DNA of 64,000 nucleotides from Bufo bufo (taxonomy: Eukaryota; Chordata; Amphibia; Anura; Bufonidae), in contig NC_053392.1 in assembly GCF_905171765.1 (NCBI RefSeq), positions 403,359,399 through 403,423,398 of the forward strand, given 5' to 3'. Below, one piece after another: positions 19,695-29,354 of the stretch (positions within the stretch are counted from its first letter, which is position 1; each line of letters opens with the position of its first letter). Position numbers and translations under genes: made by a program. The notes beneath the pieces were generated by a model that saw only the letters and a program-made list of their open reading frames with translations, did not search any database and was not told where the DNA came from.

Positions 19695-20503
19695 TGAGGT
19701 GATTGAACGTAAGGCGACCAGTGAATGATCTGGTCAAAAGGTGCTATCATAAGTGAGGACCATACCACCGGTTTGGTTACCTCTCTCTGATACCAAACAA
19801 CAGCTTTGTACTTTGATATATGTCCCCTGAGGAACCCGAATATCAATCAGGGTGAAACGCGTTGGGACACTGGCACCTGATTGCATACTGATATATGTAG
19901 TGCTTCTGGTGCCGTACGTGTATACATACCTTAGTATACACTGATATGTACAAATGTGAACGGCGACTCACTGGGCTTTGACGTCGCACATCGACTGTGG
20001 TGTGTGGGGTCTGCACAGTGATTTCGTCCATTGGATGATGCACAGTTACAGATAGCCATATCTTGGGCTACCTGTGCATCCTTTATGACATATTTATTGA
20101 TGGCGGCCTTCCACCCACACCATTGAGTATCTATGAATGTGGCTGGTTTGCTGCTCTCTTTACTGGTTATCTATACTTGTTTTTTTGTTTTTTTGTGTAC
20201 CTAGAGCAGACCCCACAGTAGGGAACCCTCAGGATCACAGGGTCTACTCAGGTGTTACAAGGAGGTTCCAGAATACGGGATCGCTCTTATCAGGGCGGCT
20301 ATTCCGTTTGTAGGCAGGGCTATCCAGCCCAGGGCCAGGAATATGGTCAGACTAGATTCCACCTCTGTCCATACCGTCCATCTTTGACCCGTATTATTCT
20401 GGACGATCGCAAGTATCATCTTCCATGTCATCAAGGATATATCCCTTTTTTTGTTCTTTTCTATGTATGTTTTGTGGGAGTTTTTGTTATTTTATATCTA
20501 AAT
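19695..20503 (+). other. Outer segment of Penelope-like element 1 (pseudo-LTR-like)
   Basis: About 809 bp that interrupt what is contiguous in the left arm (TAATCTAA joined to TAGCTTTACG at 16083-16098). It carries the hammerhead motif on the plus strand. No long frame. The junctions are not GT-AG on the minus strand, so a retained intron is not supported; an inverted pseudo-LTR is more likely. Confidence 0.55.
19821..19869 (+). ncRNA. Hammerhead ribozyme motif (type I, minimal stem III)
   Basis: All core elements are in order: stem I 5' strand TGTCCC (19821-19826), core CTGAGGA (19827-19833, fits CUGANGA), stem II ACCC (19834-19837) with a 12-nt loop and GGGT (19850-19853), core GAAA (19854-19857), minimal stem III CGCG with the U16.1-H17 pair as TT (19858-19863), then stem I 3' strand GGGACA (19864-19869). 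Stem I pairs perfectly over 6 bp and stem II over 4 bp. Predicted cleavage is after T19863. Penelope-like elements of animals are known to carry such minimal type-I hammerheads in their pseudo-LTRs. It is on the plus strand, antisense to the RT frame beside it, so it probably belongs to an inverted 5' copy. Confidence 0.85.
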
Positions 20504-20704
20504 TAGATTAAAGGCTACGTTTCAGTATTGGAGGTAGCAGCAGGATGACAATGTTTAAGCACCAGGAAGGGGAGAATAATAGTAAAGTGAGGTATCTAAA
20601 AAAAAATTCTGTGAAACTCTGCAGAGACGAGACGCAGCTGAAAGAAGGTGTCATGGCAGTCTAATATCCGAATTAAGACATTGAGGAAAGTCTAAATGAC
20701 AAAA

Positions 20705-20767
20705 TTGCGGTTCGCGAACATTTGATCGTGTTCGCGAACCGTCCCGGCAGATGTTCGTCCATCACTA
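20705..20767 (-). repeat. Right terminal inverted repeat of element G
   Basis: TTGCGGTTCGCGAACATTTGATCGTGTTCGCGAACCGTCCCGGCAG region ending GTCCATCACTA; pairs with 13882-13960. Confidence 0.75.
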
Positions 20768-20774
20768 GGGGGTA

Positions 20775-22690
20775 TAGGAGCCTTGCGAAACTGACCATTT
20801 TTATGAGGTGGGCTCTCCCATTAAGGGATAGGGCTAAGTTTTTCCATTTTTCTAGCTCTCTTTCTATTTTTTTGCATGAGAGGGGGATAGTTTAGTGAAT
20901 AAAGAGATTGTGAGGTCCGCCCATTCTTTATCCCCAAGTAAGTGATATAGTTGTGCCTCACTTCTACCTCATATTGGTGGCTAGTATCTGGCCACACAGG
21001 GTGGAGGAACAGTATCTGGCTCTTAGACATTTTAGAGCACTATGGAAAGGCAACCGGATACAAGATAAATGTGTCAAAGACCCGCTTTAAATGTTTTTCT
21101 GGAGACTGTAAATATAGTAATAAATCATAGGCAAAGCATGCCAGTTTGATCTCCGTTCTGCCTGCCTTAATCCCATCATATACCTCGGTCTGTAATAAGA
21201 GTTGAATCAGGGGTTCTAGGGCTATGTTAAATAACAAGGGGGATAAAGGGCACCCTTGTCTGGTTCCTTTCCTGCAATCTATTTTGTCTTATAAGAAACC
21301 TGGGGAATAGACTTTTGCCTGGGGATCATTGTAAATGGCTTTCAAATAGTTTCAAAAAGCGCCACTAAAGCCTATAATATCCATAACATCTTCCAACCAG
21401 GCCCAACCAACATTATCAAAGGCCTTCTCGGCATCCAATGTTAGGAGTGCTGGGTTGCCCCTGCGCACCCCGATGTTCAGTCCATCCTGTGCCGCCAGTA
21501 CGCGTATGATGTTGGTGACCGCCGAGTGCCTTTTCATAAACCCAACTTGATGCGGGCCTATCAGATCTGGCAAGACTTCAGCCAATCTATTGGCTAGTAA
21601 TTTTGACAGTATCTTTATGTCCTGATTTATAAGAGATATCGGTCTAAAAGACCCTGGTTGAGTCAAATCTTTACCCTGTTTAGGGAGAATTTTGATGTAG
21701 GCCATTTTCCGCCGAGACTGGTAATCCACTCCCTTTCAGGATGTTATTGAAAAGAGGTGTTAATGTTGGTATGCTGTCATCTGATAGTCCCTTTTAGAAC
21801 TCAGCCGGGAATCCGTCAGGCCCCGGCGCTTTGCCATTGGATAGACTTTTAATTACTGAGCCCAATTCTTCTGTAGTGATTTCCTTATTAATGGAATTTA
21901 GCGCTTCCGCTGACAATTGGGGCAAATTAATTTTCCCCAAAAGGTCTCTAGCCTGCCCTTCCTCATATGAATCCTGAGTGTAAAGAGTTTTAAAATAATC
22001 CCCTAGGATCTCCAATATCTCCTTGGGGTGAGTGTGGAGGGCGCCCCCTCTGCCCTTTAAGAAATAAAGTTGGGAGCGATGTGAGAAGGGTCTAGCTAAA
22101 TTGGACAGTAGCTTGCCTGCCTTGTTCTCATATCAAAATAGCTCCGCTTTCTTGCGTTCCCCAAACCACTTAGCTTTCCTTTCCATGCAGTAATCAAAAG
22201 TATGCTTGGCTGAAGTAATTTAATGGCTTCCGTGGGGTCATGTATGCTTCCCTCAGGACTTTGACAGTTTCTTCATATTTGTTATTGACCTCTTTTTTCT
22301 TCCCCGCTGAGTAGGCTATAATACATCCCCTCAATACCCCTTTAGCCGTATCCCAGAACAGGCTAGGGTCCTGTTTATGGGGCTCGTTATCCTGAAAAAA
22401 CTCCCACCACCACCCCCTTAGTCTATCTACAAATTCTTCATCCCTCATAAGGTGATGCGGCAACCGCCAAATATAATCTGTACCCTTCGGGATGTGGTTT
22501 CGAATCCCCATTACCACCGGGCCATGGTCTGATATCACTAAGTCTGACACGATAGCGTTGAGGACTTTCGGTAAAAGGTCTGGGGAAGACAGAAAGTAAT
22601 CTAGTCCAGGCTCAGTCTGCAATGATTGTGATGTTGGTTCTTGGCAACCACTTACTTTTAACTTAAAAATGACAAACCGCTGAAATAATC
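20775..22690 (-). pseudogene. L1/Tx1-like LINE pol relic
   Basis: Degenerate, 5'-truncated non-LTR retrotransposon. From high to low coordinate: the end of an endonuclease domain (VSDLVISDHGPVVMGI at about 22490-22560), a linker, LGSVIKSLSNGKAPGPDGFPAEF (21794-21860), RT fingers with PGSFRPISLINQDIKILSKLLANRL (21590-21670), HQVGFMKRHSAVTNIIRV, LLTLDAEKAFDNVGWAWL and the active site, here FAYDLLLYL (about 21125-21150) where FADD is usual. The Asp to Tyr change in the active site and several frameshifts make it inactive. The IKSLSNGKAPGPDGFPAEFYK style is that of the L1/Tx1 group. Confidence 0.85.
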
Positions 22691-22734
22691 TCACCTGTCT
22701 CTAATTTATTCTGCCATTAGTATGGGCAGCAAAA

Positions 22735-23010
22735 AGTTGATGACAGGTTACCTTTAAACTCTAACAAGGTCCAGATGGCATCCACCCCAGAGTCCATATA
22801 GAATTCCTGTCTGTGGTTGCTGCTTATCTTACTGATTTGTTTAACCAGTCCCTCCTCACTGGGAATGTTCCTGAAATTAGAGAATGGCCAACGTTGTACC
22901 TATACACAAGAAGGGTATCAGAGAAGAAGTTGGAAATCAAAGACCGGTTAGCTTTACCTCGGGAGCAGTAAAATAATGGAAACCCTCCTGAAAAAAAAGT
23001 TAGTTGACCA
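22735..23010 (+). pseudogene. CR1/L2-group LINE relic
   Basis: Short decayed RT piece: codons for LFNQSLLTGNVPE, then EWP, then TQEGYQ and IMETLLKK in shifting frames. It corresponds to the segment LFNQSLVTGVVPEDWK to METLLK of the intact LINE frame at 44986-46770. It is cut on the right by a hAT end at 23012. Confidence 0.65.
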
Positions 23011-23011
23011 C

Positions 23012-23135
23012 TAGAGTTGAGCGACACCTGGATGTTTGGGTTCGACGGGTTCGGTTGAACTTAAAAAAAAAAAGTTTGAGTTCGGGACCCGAACTTGACC
23101 TGAACTTGACCCCGAACCCGAAACCCATTAAAGTC
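23012..23135. mobile_element. hAT family-2 terminal fragment
   Basis: Starts TAGAGTTGAGCGACACCTGGATGTTTGGGTTCGACGG, the inverted form of the ends at 1682 and 62530, with CCCGAACTTGACC repeats. Only the terminus is present; no transposase follows. Confidence 0.8.
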
Positions 23136-23806
23136 AAAGACAAATTATTGAAGCCGAAGCTTCCAAGTAAAGGAGGGGAATTTACGCACTCAGGGCAGGG
23201 TTTTTTCATCGCCAGAAATGGGTTAATGGGTTAATGTAACAAAGGAAAATCTGGGCACTCTCAAGATATCAGACCATAGAACATTTATTACTACACAAAT
23301 AAATAAAATACAGATTGATAATTCATAAAACTCTGCTACCCGTACACATACTAATAAAAATATACATGCCAACAAGGAACCCTAAAATGTAAGTATAAAT
23401 AAATAAACAAGTGGCCGCAAGTTAAAAAATATCGTTGCAGATTAGAAAACAGCGCTGTCAATGAGGTGGATGTGTTGCACTTAATATATAATCACACTTG
23501 ATATATAGTCCCAAATATAATCAATATTGACAAAATCTCCTAGCAGGGATCAATGAATGTTCCTCGTGTGGTATCACAAACTGGATCCTATAAGTCAATT
23601 GCAAATAGTGTGTACATACACTCAGAGAGACCCCTAGAATAATCCTCTCTTTTATAGTCCATGGGCTCTCTCAAAACCTGACATGGATTTTTGGCAAGTA
23701 AATCGAATTTCCGCTTATTTTTGCGCTTCATGGTATTTGTGAAAAAGGGGTCCTCACCACATAATAAATAATCACATAGTAAACCTTTTCCAATCCACCT
23801 CATGAC
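23136..23806. other. Unassigned stretch
   Basis: AT-rich, no convincing gene. A 71-codon minus-strand frame (23588-23803) has no recognisable domain. The stretch adjoins the second Penelope relic and may be its 3' region (inference from position only). Confidence 0.35.
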
Positions 23807-24350
23807 TAGTGTTGATCACGAATATTAGAATTTCGAATTTTTATCGTAAATATAGGTACTTCAAAAATTCACGAATATTTCGAATATAGTGATATATATT
23901 CGTAATTTCGAATATTTGAATTTTTTTTTAATCAGTACACATGATCCCTCCCTGCTTCTAGCTTGTGGGCCAATGAGAAGGCTGCAGTATATTTGACTTT
24001 AGGAGTAGTGCTGTTTGCGAATTTTCAAATTTTTATAGCGATTTTTTTCAACTTACAACTGTTAGACAAAGAAGATTATAGCACTATATTAGCTAAATTG
24101 CTCTATATTTTTTTTTTTTTTCGAAAATTTGCTATATTGCTATAACTTTGTTTTTTCGAATATTCATAATATTCTAAAACAAGAATATATAGCAATATAG
24201 TGAATATTCGAAAAAAAAAAAAAACGAATTTAGAGCAATTTAGCTAATATAGTGCTATAATCTTCTTTGTCTAATAGTTGTAATTTTTTTCTCATCTGAA
24301 GTTCAGTTTGGAAAAAAATTACAACTATAAAAAAATAAATGATTATAGCA
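23807..24350. mobile_element. Palindromic AT-rich MITE
   Basis: Starts TAGTGTTGATCACGAATATT. Its core is a long imperfect palindrome: ACAACTGTTAGACAAAGAAGATTATAGCACTATATTAGC (about 24056-24095) pairs with GCTAATATAGTGCTATAATCTTCTTTGTCTAATAGTTGTAA (about 24244-24284). It contains many TCGAATATT words. Non-coding; the right terminus is not resolved. Confidence 0.65.
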
Positions 24351-24362
24351 CTATATCCGTAA

Positions 24363-24397
<35 letters not shown>

Positions 24398-24404
24398 TTA
24401 TCTA
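24363..24404 (+). repeat. CT/CTTT microsatellite
   Basis: CTCTCTCT followed by repeated TTTC units, including about six CTTT copies. Confidence 0.85.
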
Positions 24405-24424
24405 TTTGGGCCTTTCCTTTAAAA

Positions 24425-25925
24425 AAATCCTACCTTCTCGTGTCTCTAACTCTATTAAGTGCTCCCTCCACAAGCTCCATAAGGTAATCCTTCTCCAAAA
24501 AAGCTTCTTTCATTTTTGCTGCTTCCATTTCAAACCGATCATCTAATGTGTAGTTACGTTTAATCCTCCAAAACTGGCCCTGCGGAATGTTTATAAGCCA
24601 GCTTGGGAGGTGGCAACTATTATATAAAATGTAACTATTTCTTGTGGAGGGTTTAATGTATGTGCAACATTGTATCTTATTATTCTCAACATAGATGTTC
24701 AAGTCTAAGAACTCCAATTTTTCTTTGCTAACAGCTCCTGAGAATTTAAGGTTAAAAGGGTTAAAATTTATCTCCTCTAAAAACGTATCCAGCTCTTCCT
24801 TTCCAGATCTCCATATAAAAAACACGTCATCAATATATCTTTGCCATAGCACCAGGTTCGCGCCTAGATGGGGGGAAATAATAAGCTCCTCCCAATCTGC
24901 CATATATAAATTTTGCGTAACTAGGGGCGAACCTGGTGCCCATGGCTGTTCCCTGAGTCTGCAGGTAAAAATCCCCATTAAAATTAAAATAATTATGAGA
25001 CAAAATAAAATCAATACCTTTGATTAAAAACTCAATTTGCTCCTGTACTAGCCTTTCTTCTTTTTCCAATTGGGCCCTAACTGCATCTTTGCCCTGTCCA
25101 TGATTAATCGCCGTATATAGTGACTGCACATCTAGTGAGCCCATCAGCCACTCATCTTCAAATCGCATATTCTCTATTATACTGATGATTTGGGTAGTGT
25201 CTTTAATATACGAGGGCATCTGTTTAACCCTAGCTTGTAGTAGCATGTCAATGTAATGGGAAAGATTACAGGTCAGAGAGTCAATTCCTGATACAATAGG
25301 GCGTCCTGGTGGATGATGGGATCTTTATGTATTTTTGGTATAGTATAAAACATTGGTATCCTTGGATATTTATTTAGTATAAAATCTAATTCTTTTTTTA
25401 GGATGCCACTTATTCTCCCTTCCTCACACAAATCCACCAGATCCCTAAAGAATTGTTGCGTCAGGTCCCCTGTCAACTTTTTGTACGTACCTACATCTGA
25501 CAGTTGCCTGAGGCATTCATCATTATACTTTTCCACATCCTGTATCACTATAGACCCCCCCTTATCCGAAGGTCGAATAATAATTCTATTAGCTTTTGCA
25601 GACTTTTTAGTGCTGTAATCTCCTTTTTAGTTAAATTTTGACGTGTATATCTTACCTTCTCCCTCACTCTACGTATGTCATTCTCAACACATTTCTTAAA
25701 AGTGGCCATCTCCTCACTCATCTCATTCCTGGCATATTTTGTTGATGCGTTTTTTTAAATCTGTGTGAATATAATGCTCCAATTGGACCATAGGGCTCAT
25801 ATCTCTAATAATCGGATTTTTCAAGAAATATTTCCTAAGGCACAACCGTCTCATAAACCTCTCCACTCCTATGAACGTTTAAAATTTATTTAATTTCGCT
25901 GTTGGGGCAAATTTTAAACCCTTAT
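24425..25925 (-). pseudogene. Penelope-like element 2, RT relic (main part)
   Basis: Frameshifted Penelope-like RT on the minus strand. From high to low coordinate: N-terminal part (KGLKFAPTAKLN at about 25890-25920, RFMRRLCLRKYF), PIVSGIDSLTCNLSHYIDMLL with a frame change near 25275, LMGSLDVQSLYTAI, the box GTAMGTRFAPSYA, WQRYIDDVFFIW (catalytic IDD at about 24825-24840), KLEFLDLNIYVENN and GQFWRIKRNY. The frame ends at VRDTRR near 24430, where a microsatellite and the MITE follow; the GIY-YIG domain is absent. The first N-terminal codons lie beyond the TTAA element, at 29289-29350. Confidence 0.88.
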
Positions 25926-25959
25926 TTAACCACCTCCGGACCGCCTAACGCAGGATCGC

Positions 25960-26251
25960 GTTCCGGAGGTGGCAGCCCTGCGCACAGTCACGCATATATG
26001 CGTCATCTCGCGAGACGCGAGACTTCCTGTGAACGCGCGCACACAGGCGCGCGCGCTCACAGGAACGGAAGGTAAGAGAGTTGATCTCCAGCCTGCCAGC
26101 GGCGATCGTTCGCTGGCAGGCTGGAGATGTGTTTTTTTTAACCCCTAACAGGTATATTAGACGCTGTTTTGATAACAGCGTCTAATATACCTGCTACCTG
26201 GTCCTCTGGTGGTCCCCTTTGTTTGGATCGACCACCAGAGGACACAGGTAG
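25960..26251. repeat. Run of perfect hairpins in the TTAA element
   Basis: Hairpins: about CCTGTGAACGCGCGC/GCGCGCGCGCTCACAGG (26028-26063); an 18-bp perfect stem 26084-26101/26111-26128; a 19-bp perfect stem 26150-26168/26174-26192; and 26194-26215/26230-26251 with one bulge. Each stem is different in sequence. Confidence 0.85.
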
Positions 26252-26289
26252 CTCAGTAAAGTAGCACCAAGCACCACTACACTACACTA

Positions 26290-26840
26290 CACCCCCCCCC
26301 GTCACTTATTAACCCCTTATTAGCCCCTGATCACCCCTGATCACCCCATATAGACTCCCTGATCACCCCCCTGTCATTGATTACCCCCCTGTCATTGATC
26401 AACCCCCTGTAAAGCTCCATTCAGATGTCCGCATGATTTTTACGGATCCACTGATAGATGGATCGGATCCGCAAAACGCATCCGGACGTCTGAATGAAGC
26501 CTTACAGGGGCGTGATCAATGACTGTGGTTATCACCCCATATAGACTCCCTGATCACCCCCCTGTCATTGATTACACCCCTGTCATTGATCAACCCCCTG
26601 TAAAGCTCCATTCAGATGTCCGCATGATTTTTACGGATCCACTGATAGATGGATCGGATCCGCAAAACACATACAGGCGTCTCCCTGGAGCCTTCCAGGG
26701 GGGGTGATCAATGACTGTGGTGATCACCCCATATAGACTCCTTGATCACCCCCCTGTCATTGATCACCCCCCTGTCATTGATCACTCCCCCTGTCATTGA
26801 TCACCCCCCTGTCATTGATCACCCCTCTGTAAGGCTCCAT
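26290..26840 (+). repeat. GATCACCCCCCTGTCATT short tandem repeats
   Basis: Two copies of a ~195-bp block (CACCCCATATAGACTCCCTGATCAC ... GATGGATCGGATCCGCAAAACGCAT) followed by five close copies of TGATCACCCCCCTGTCAT at 26733-26825. Each block contains the near-palindrome ACGGATCCACTGATAGATGGATCGGATCCG. Confidence 0.8.
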
Positions 26841-26849
26841 TCAGACATT

Positions 26850-28830
26850 TTTTTGGCCCAAGTTAGCGGAATTATTTATTTTTTTTCTTACAAAGTCTCA
26901 TATTCCACTAACTTGTGTCAAAAAATAAAATCTCACATGAACTCACCATACCCCTCACGGAATCCAAATGTGTAAAATTTTTTAGACATTTATATTCCAG
27001 ACTTCTTCTCACGCTTTAGGGCCCCTAGAATGCCAGGGCAGTATAAATACCCCACATGTGACCCCATTTCGGAAAGAAGACACCCCCAGGTATTCCGTGA
27101 GGGGCATATTGAGTCCATGAAAGATTGAAATTTTTGTCCCAAGTTAGCGGAACGGGAGACTTTGTGAGAAAAAAATTAAAAATATCAATTTCCGCTAACT
27201 TGTGCCAAAAAAAAAATAATTCTATGAACTCGCCATGCCCCTCATTGAATACCTTGGGGTGTCTTCTTTCCAAAATGGGGTCACATGTGGGGTATTTATA
27301 CTGCCCTGGCATTCTAGGGGCCCCAAAGCGTGAGAAGAAGTCTGGTATCCAAATGTCTAAAAATGCCCTCCTAAAAGGAATTTGGGCACCTTTGCGCATC
27401 TAGGCTGCAAAAAAGTGTCACACATCTGGTATCGCCGTACTCAGGAGAAGTTGGGGAATGTGTTTTGGGGTGTCATTTTACATATACCCATGCTGGGTGA
27501 GAGAAATATCTTGGTCAAATGCCAACTTTGTATAAAAAAATGGGAAAAGTTGTCTTTTGCCAAGATATTTCTCTCACCCAGAAAGGGTATATGTAAAATG
27601 ACACCCCAAAACACATTCCCCAACTTCTCCTGAATACGGCGATACCACATGTGTGACACTTTTTTGCAGCCTAGGTGGGCAAAGGGGCCCATATTCCAAA
27701 GAGCACCTTTAGGATTTCACAGGTCATTTACCTACTTACCACAAGTTAGGGCCCCTGGAAAATGCCAGGGCAGTATAACTACCCCACAAGTGACCCTATT
27801 TTGGAAAGAAGACACCCCAAGGTATTCCGTGAGGGGCATGGCGAGTTCCTAGAATTTTTTATTTTTTGTCACAAGTTAGTGGAAAATGCTGATTTTTTTT
27901 ATTTTTTTTTTTTCATACAAAGTCTCATATTCCACTAACTTGTGACAAAAAATAAAAACTTCCATGAACTCACTATGCCCATCAGCGAATACCTTGGGGT
28001 CTCTTCTTTCCAAAATGGGGTCACTTGTGGGGTAGTTATACTGCCCTGGCATTCTAGGGGCCCAAATGTGTGGTAAGGAGTTTGAAATCAAATTCTGTAA
28101 AAAATGACCTGTGAAATCCGAAAGGTGCTCTTTGGAATGTGGGCCCCTTTGCCCACCTAGGCTGCAAAAAAGTGTTAAACATCTGGTATCTCCGTACTCA
28201 GGAGAAGTTGGGGAATGTGTTTTGGGGTGTCATTTTACATATACCCATGCTGGGTGAGAGAAATATCTTGGCAAAAGACAACTTTTCCCATTTTTTTATA
28301 CAAAGTTGGCATTTGACCAAGATATTTATCTCACCCAGCATGGGTATATGTAAAATGACACCCCAAAACACATTCCTCAACTTCTCCTGAATACAGAGAT
28401 ACCAGATGTGTGACACTTTTTTGCAGCCTAGGTGGGCAAAGGTGCCCATATTCCAAAGAGCACCTTTCGGATTTCACAGGTCATTTTTTACAGAATTTGA
28501 TTTCAAACTCCTTACCACACATTTAGGCCCCTAGAATGCCAGGGCAGTATAATTACCCCACAAGTGACCCCATTTTGGAAAGAAGAGACCCCAAGGTATT
28601 TCGTGATGGGCATAGTGAGTTCATAGAAGTTTTTATTTTTTGTCACAAGTTAGTGGAATATGAGACTTTGTAAGAAAAAAAAAAAAATCATCATGTTCCG
28701 CTAACTTGTGACAAAAAATAAAAAGTTCTATGAACTCACTATGCCCATCAGCGAATACCTTAGGGTCTGTACTTTCCGAAATGGGGTCATTTGTGGGGTG
28801 TTTGTACTGTCTGGCCATTGTAGAACCTCA
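26850..28830. repeat. Alternating mirror-image repeat array
   Basis: Successive inverted repeats with two kinds of centre that alternate. Centres near 26895, 27175, 27912 and 28680 are built on CACAAGTTAGTGGAATATGAGACTTTG; centres near 27537 and 28294 are built on CTGGGTGAGAGAAATATCTTGG. Between centres lies a block with TGCCAGGGCAGTATAA and ACCCCAAGGTATTCGTGAGGGGCAT in alternating orientation. Direct repeats recur about every 740-770 bp. The frames that can be read in it (about 83 codons, both strands) are the same palindrome read twice and are not genes. Confidence 0.85.
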
Positions 28831-29288
28831 GGAAACATGACAGGTGCTCAGAAAGTCAGAGCTGCTTCAAAAAGCGGAAATTCACATTTTTGTACCATAG
28901 TTTGTAAACGCTATAACTTTTACCCAAAGCATTTTTTTTTTACCCAAACATTTTTTTTTTATCAAAGACATGTAGAACAATAAATTTAGAGCAAAATTTA
29001 TATATGGATCTCGTTTTTTTTGCAAAATTTTACAACTGAAAGTGAAAAATGTCATTTTTTTGCAAAAAAATCGTTAAATTTCGATTAATAACAAAAAAAG
29101 TAAAAATGTCAGCAGCAATGAAATACCACCAAATGAAAGCTCTATTAGTGAGAAGAAAAGGAGGTAAAATTCATTTGGGTGGTAAGTTGCATGACCGAGC
29201 AATAAACGGTGAAAGTAGTGTAGGTCAGAAGTGTAAAAAGTGGCCTGGTCTTTCAGGGTGTTTAAGCACTGGGGGCTGAGGTGGTTAA

Positions 29289-29354
29289 CAATAAGCTTTC
29301 GGTATCTGATAAAATATGATAACTTAGGTTTGTAATGGAATCATTTTGAACCTG
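29289..29354 (-). pseudogene. Penelope-like element 2, N-terminal remnant
   Basis: Minus-strand codons resembling KLSYFIRYRKLI directly join, across the TTAA, to the KGLKFAPTAKLN part at 25890-25925. N-termini of Penelope-like proteins usually have a block of the form LLSKGLKFCPTP at this place. Confidence 0.5.

Larger units (their letters stand above)
15950..20522 (-). mobile_element. Penelope-like element 1 (composite insertion)
   Basis: A 4573-bp insertion flanked by a perfect 13-bp duplication CAGTATTGGAGGT (15937-15949 and 20523-20535). It begins with 28 T residues (15950-15977), a poly(A) tail for the minus strand. It contains a minus-strand RT/GIY-YIG frame (17538-19196), two inverted arms (16090-16794 and 18991-19694) and an outer segment (19695-20503) with a hammerhead ribozyme motif on the plus strand. 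The word AACGTAGCCTTTAATCTAA lies at both outer edges (16071 and, inverted, 20502-20521). Long TSDs and inverted 5' duplications are typical of Penelope-like elements. Confidence 0.88.
13882..20767. mobile_element. hAT-type element G (non-autonomous)
   Basis: Bounded by inverted termini: TAGTGATGGACGAACATC at 13882 and its reverse complement ending CATCACTA at 20767. Similarity of the two ends runs for about 60-75 bp (CGGGAC-GTTCGCGAA, GATCAAATGTTCGC-AACCGCAA). The sequence contains no transposase; the interior holds tandem repeats, a MITE and a Penelope-like insertion. The 8 bp flanking each end (GTTGCTAG and GGGGGTAT) do not match, so either the TSD has decayed or the ends come from different events. 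Confidence 0.75.
25926..29288. mobile_element. TTAA-flanked hairpin-rich DNA element
   Basis: Flanked by TTAA at 25926-25929 and 29285-29288. Ends are CCACCTCCGG and its inverse CTGAGGTGG, a short inverted repeat. TTAA targets are used by piggyBac and Kolobok transposases. The insertion is confirmed by context: the N-terminal reading of Penelope relic 2 resumes across the two TTAA copies. The 3355-bp body has no transposase. It holds four hairpins at the left (26040-26251), repeats of GATCACCCCCCTGTCATT, and alternating palindromes from 26850 to 28830. Confidence 0.82.

Noticed and set aside
19695..20503. Intron in the 5' part of the Penelope-like element
   Set aside because: The segment is absent from the inverted arm, but on the minus strand its edges are not GT-AG. 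An inverted pseudo-LTR or separate insertion explains it better.
27382..28449. Small protein family of four similar 83-codon frames on both strands
   Set aside because: All four are the same palindromic repeat read in either direction; there is no start context, and the frames end wherever the palindrome ends.
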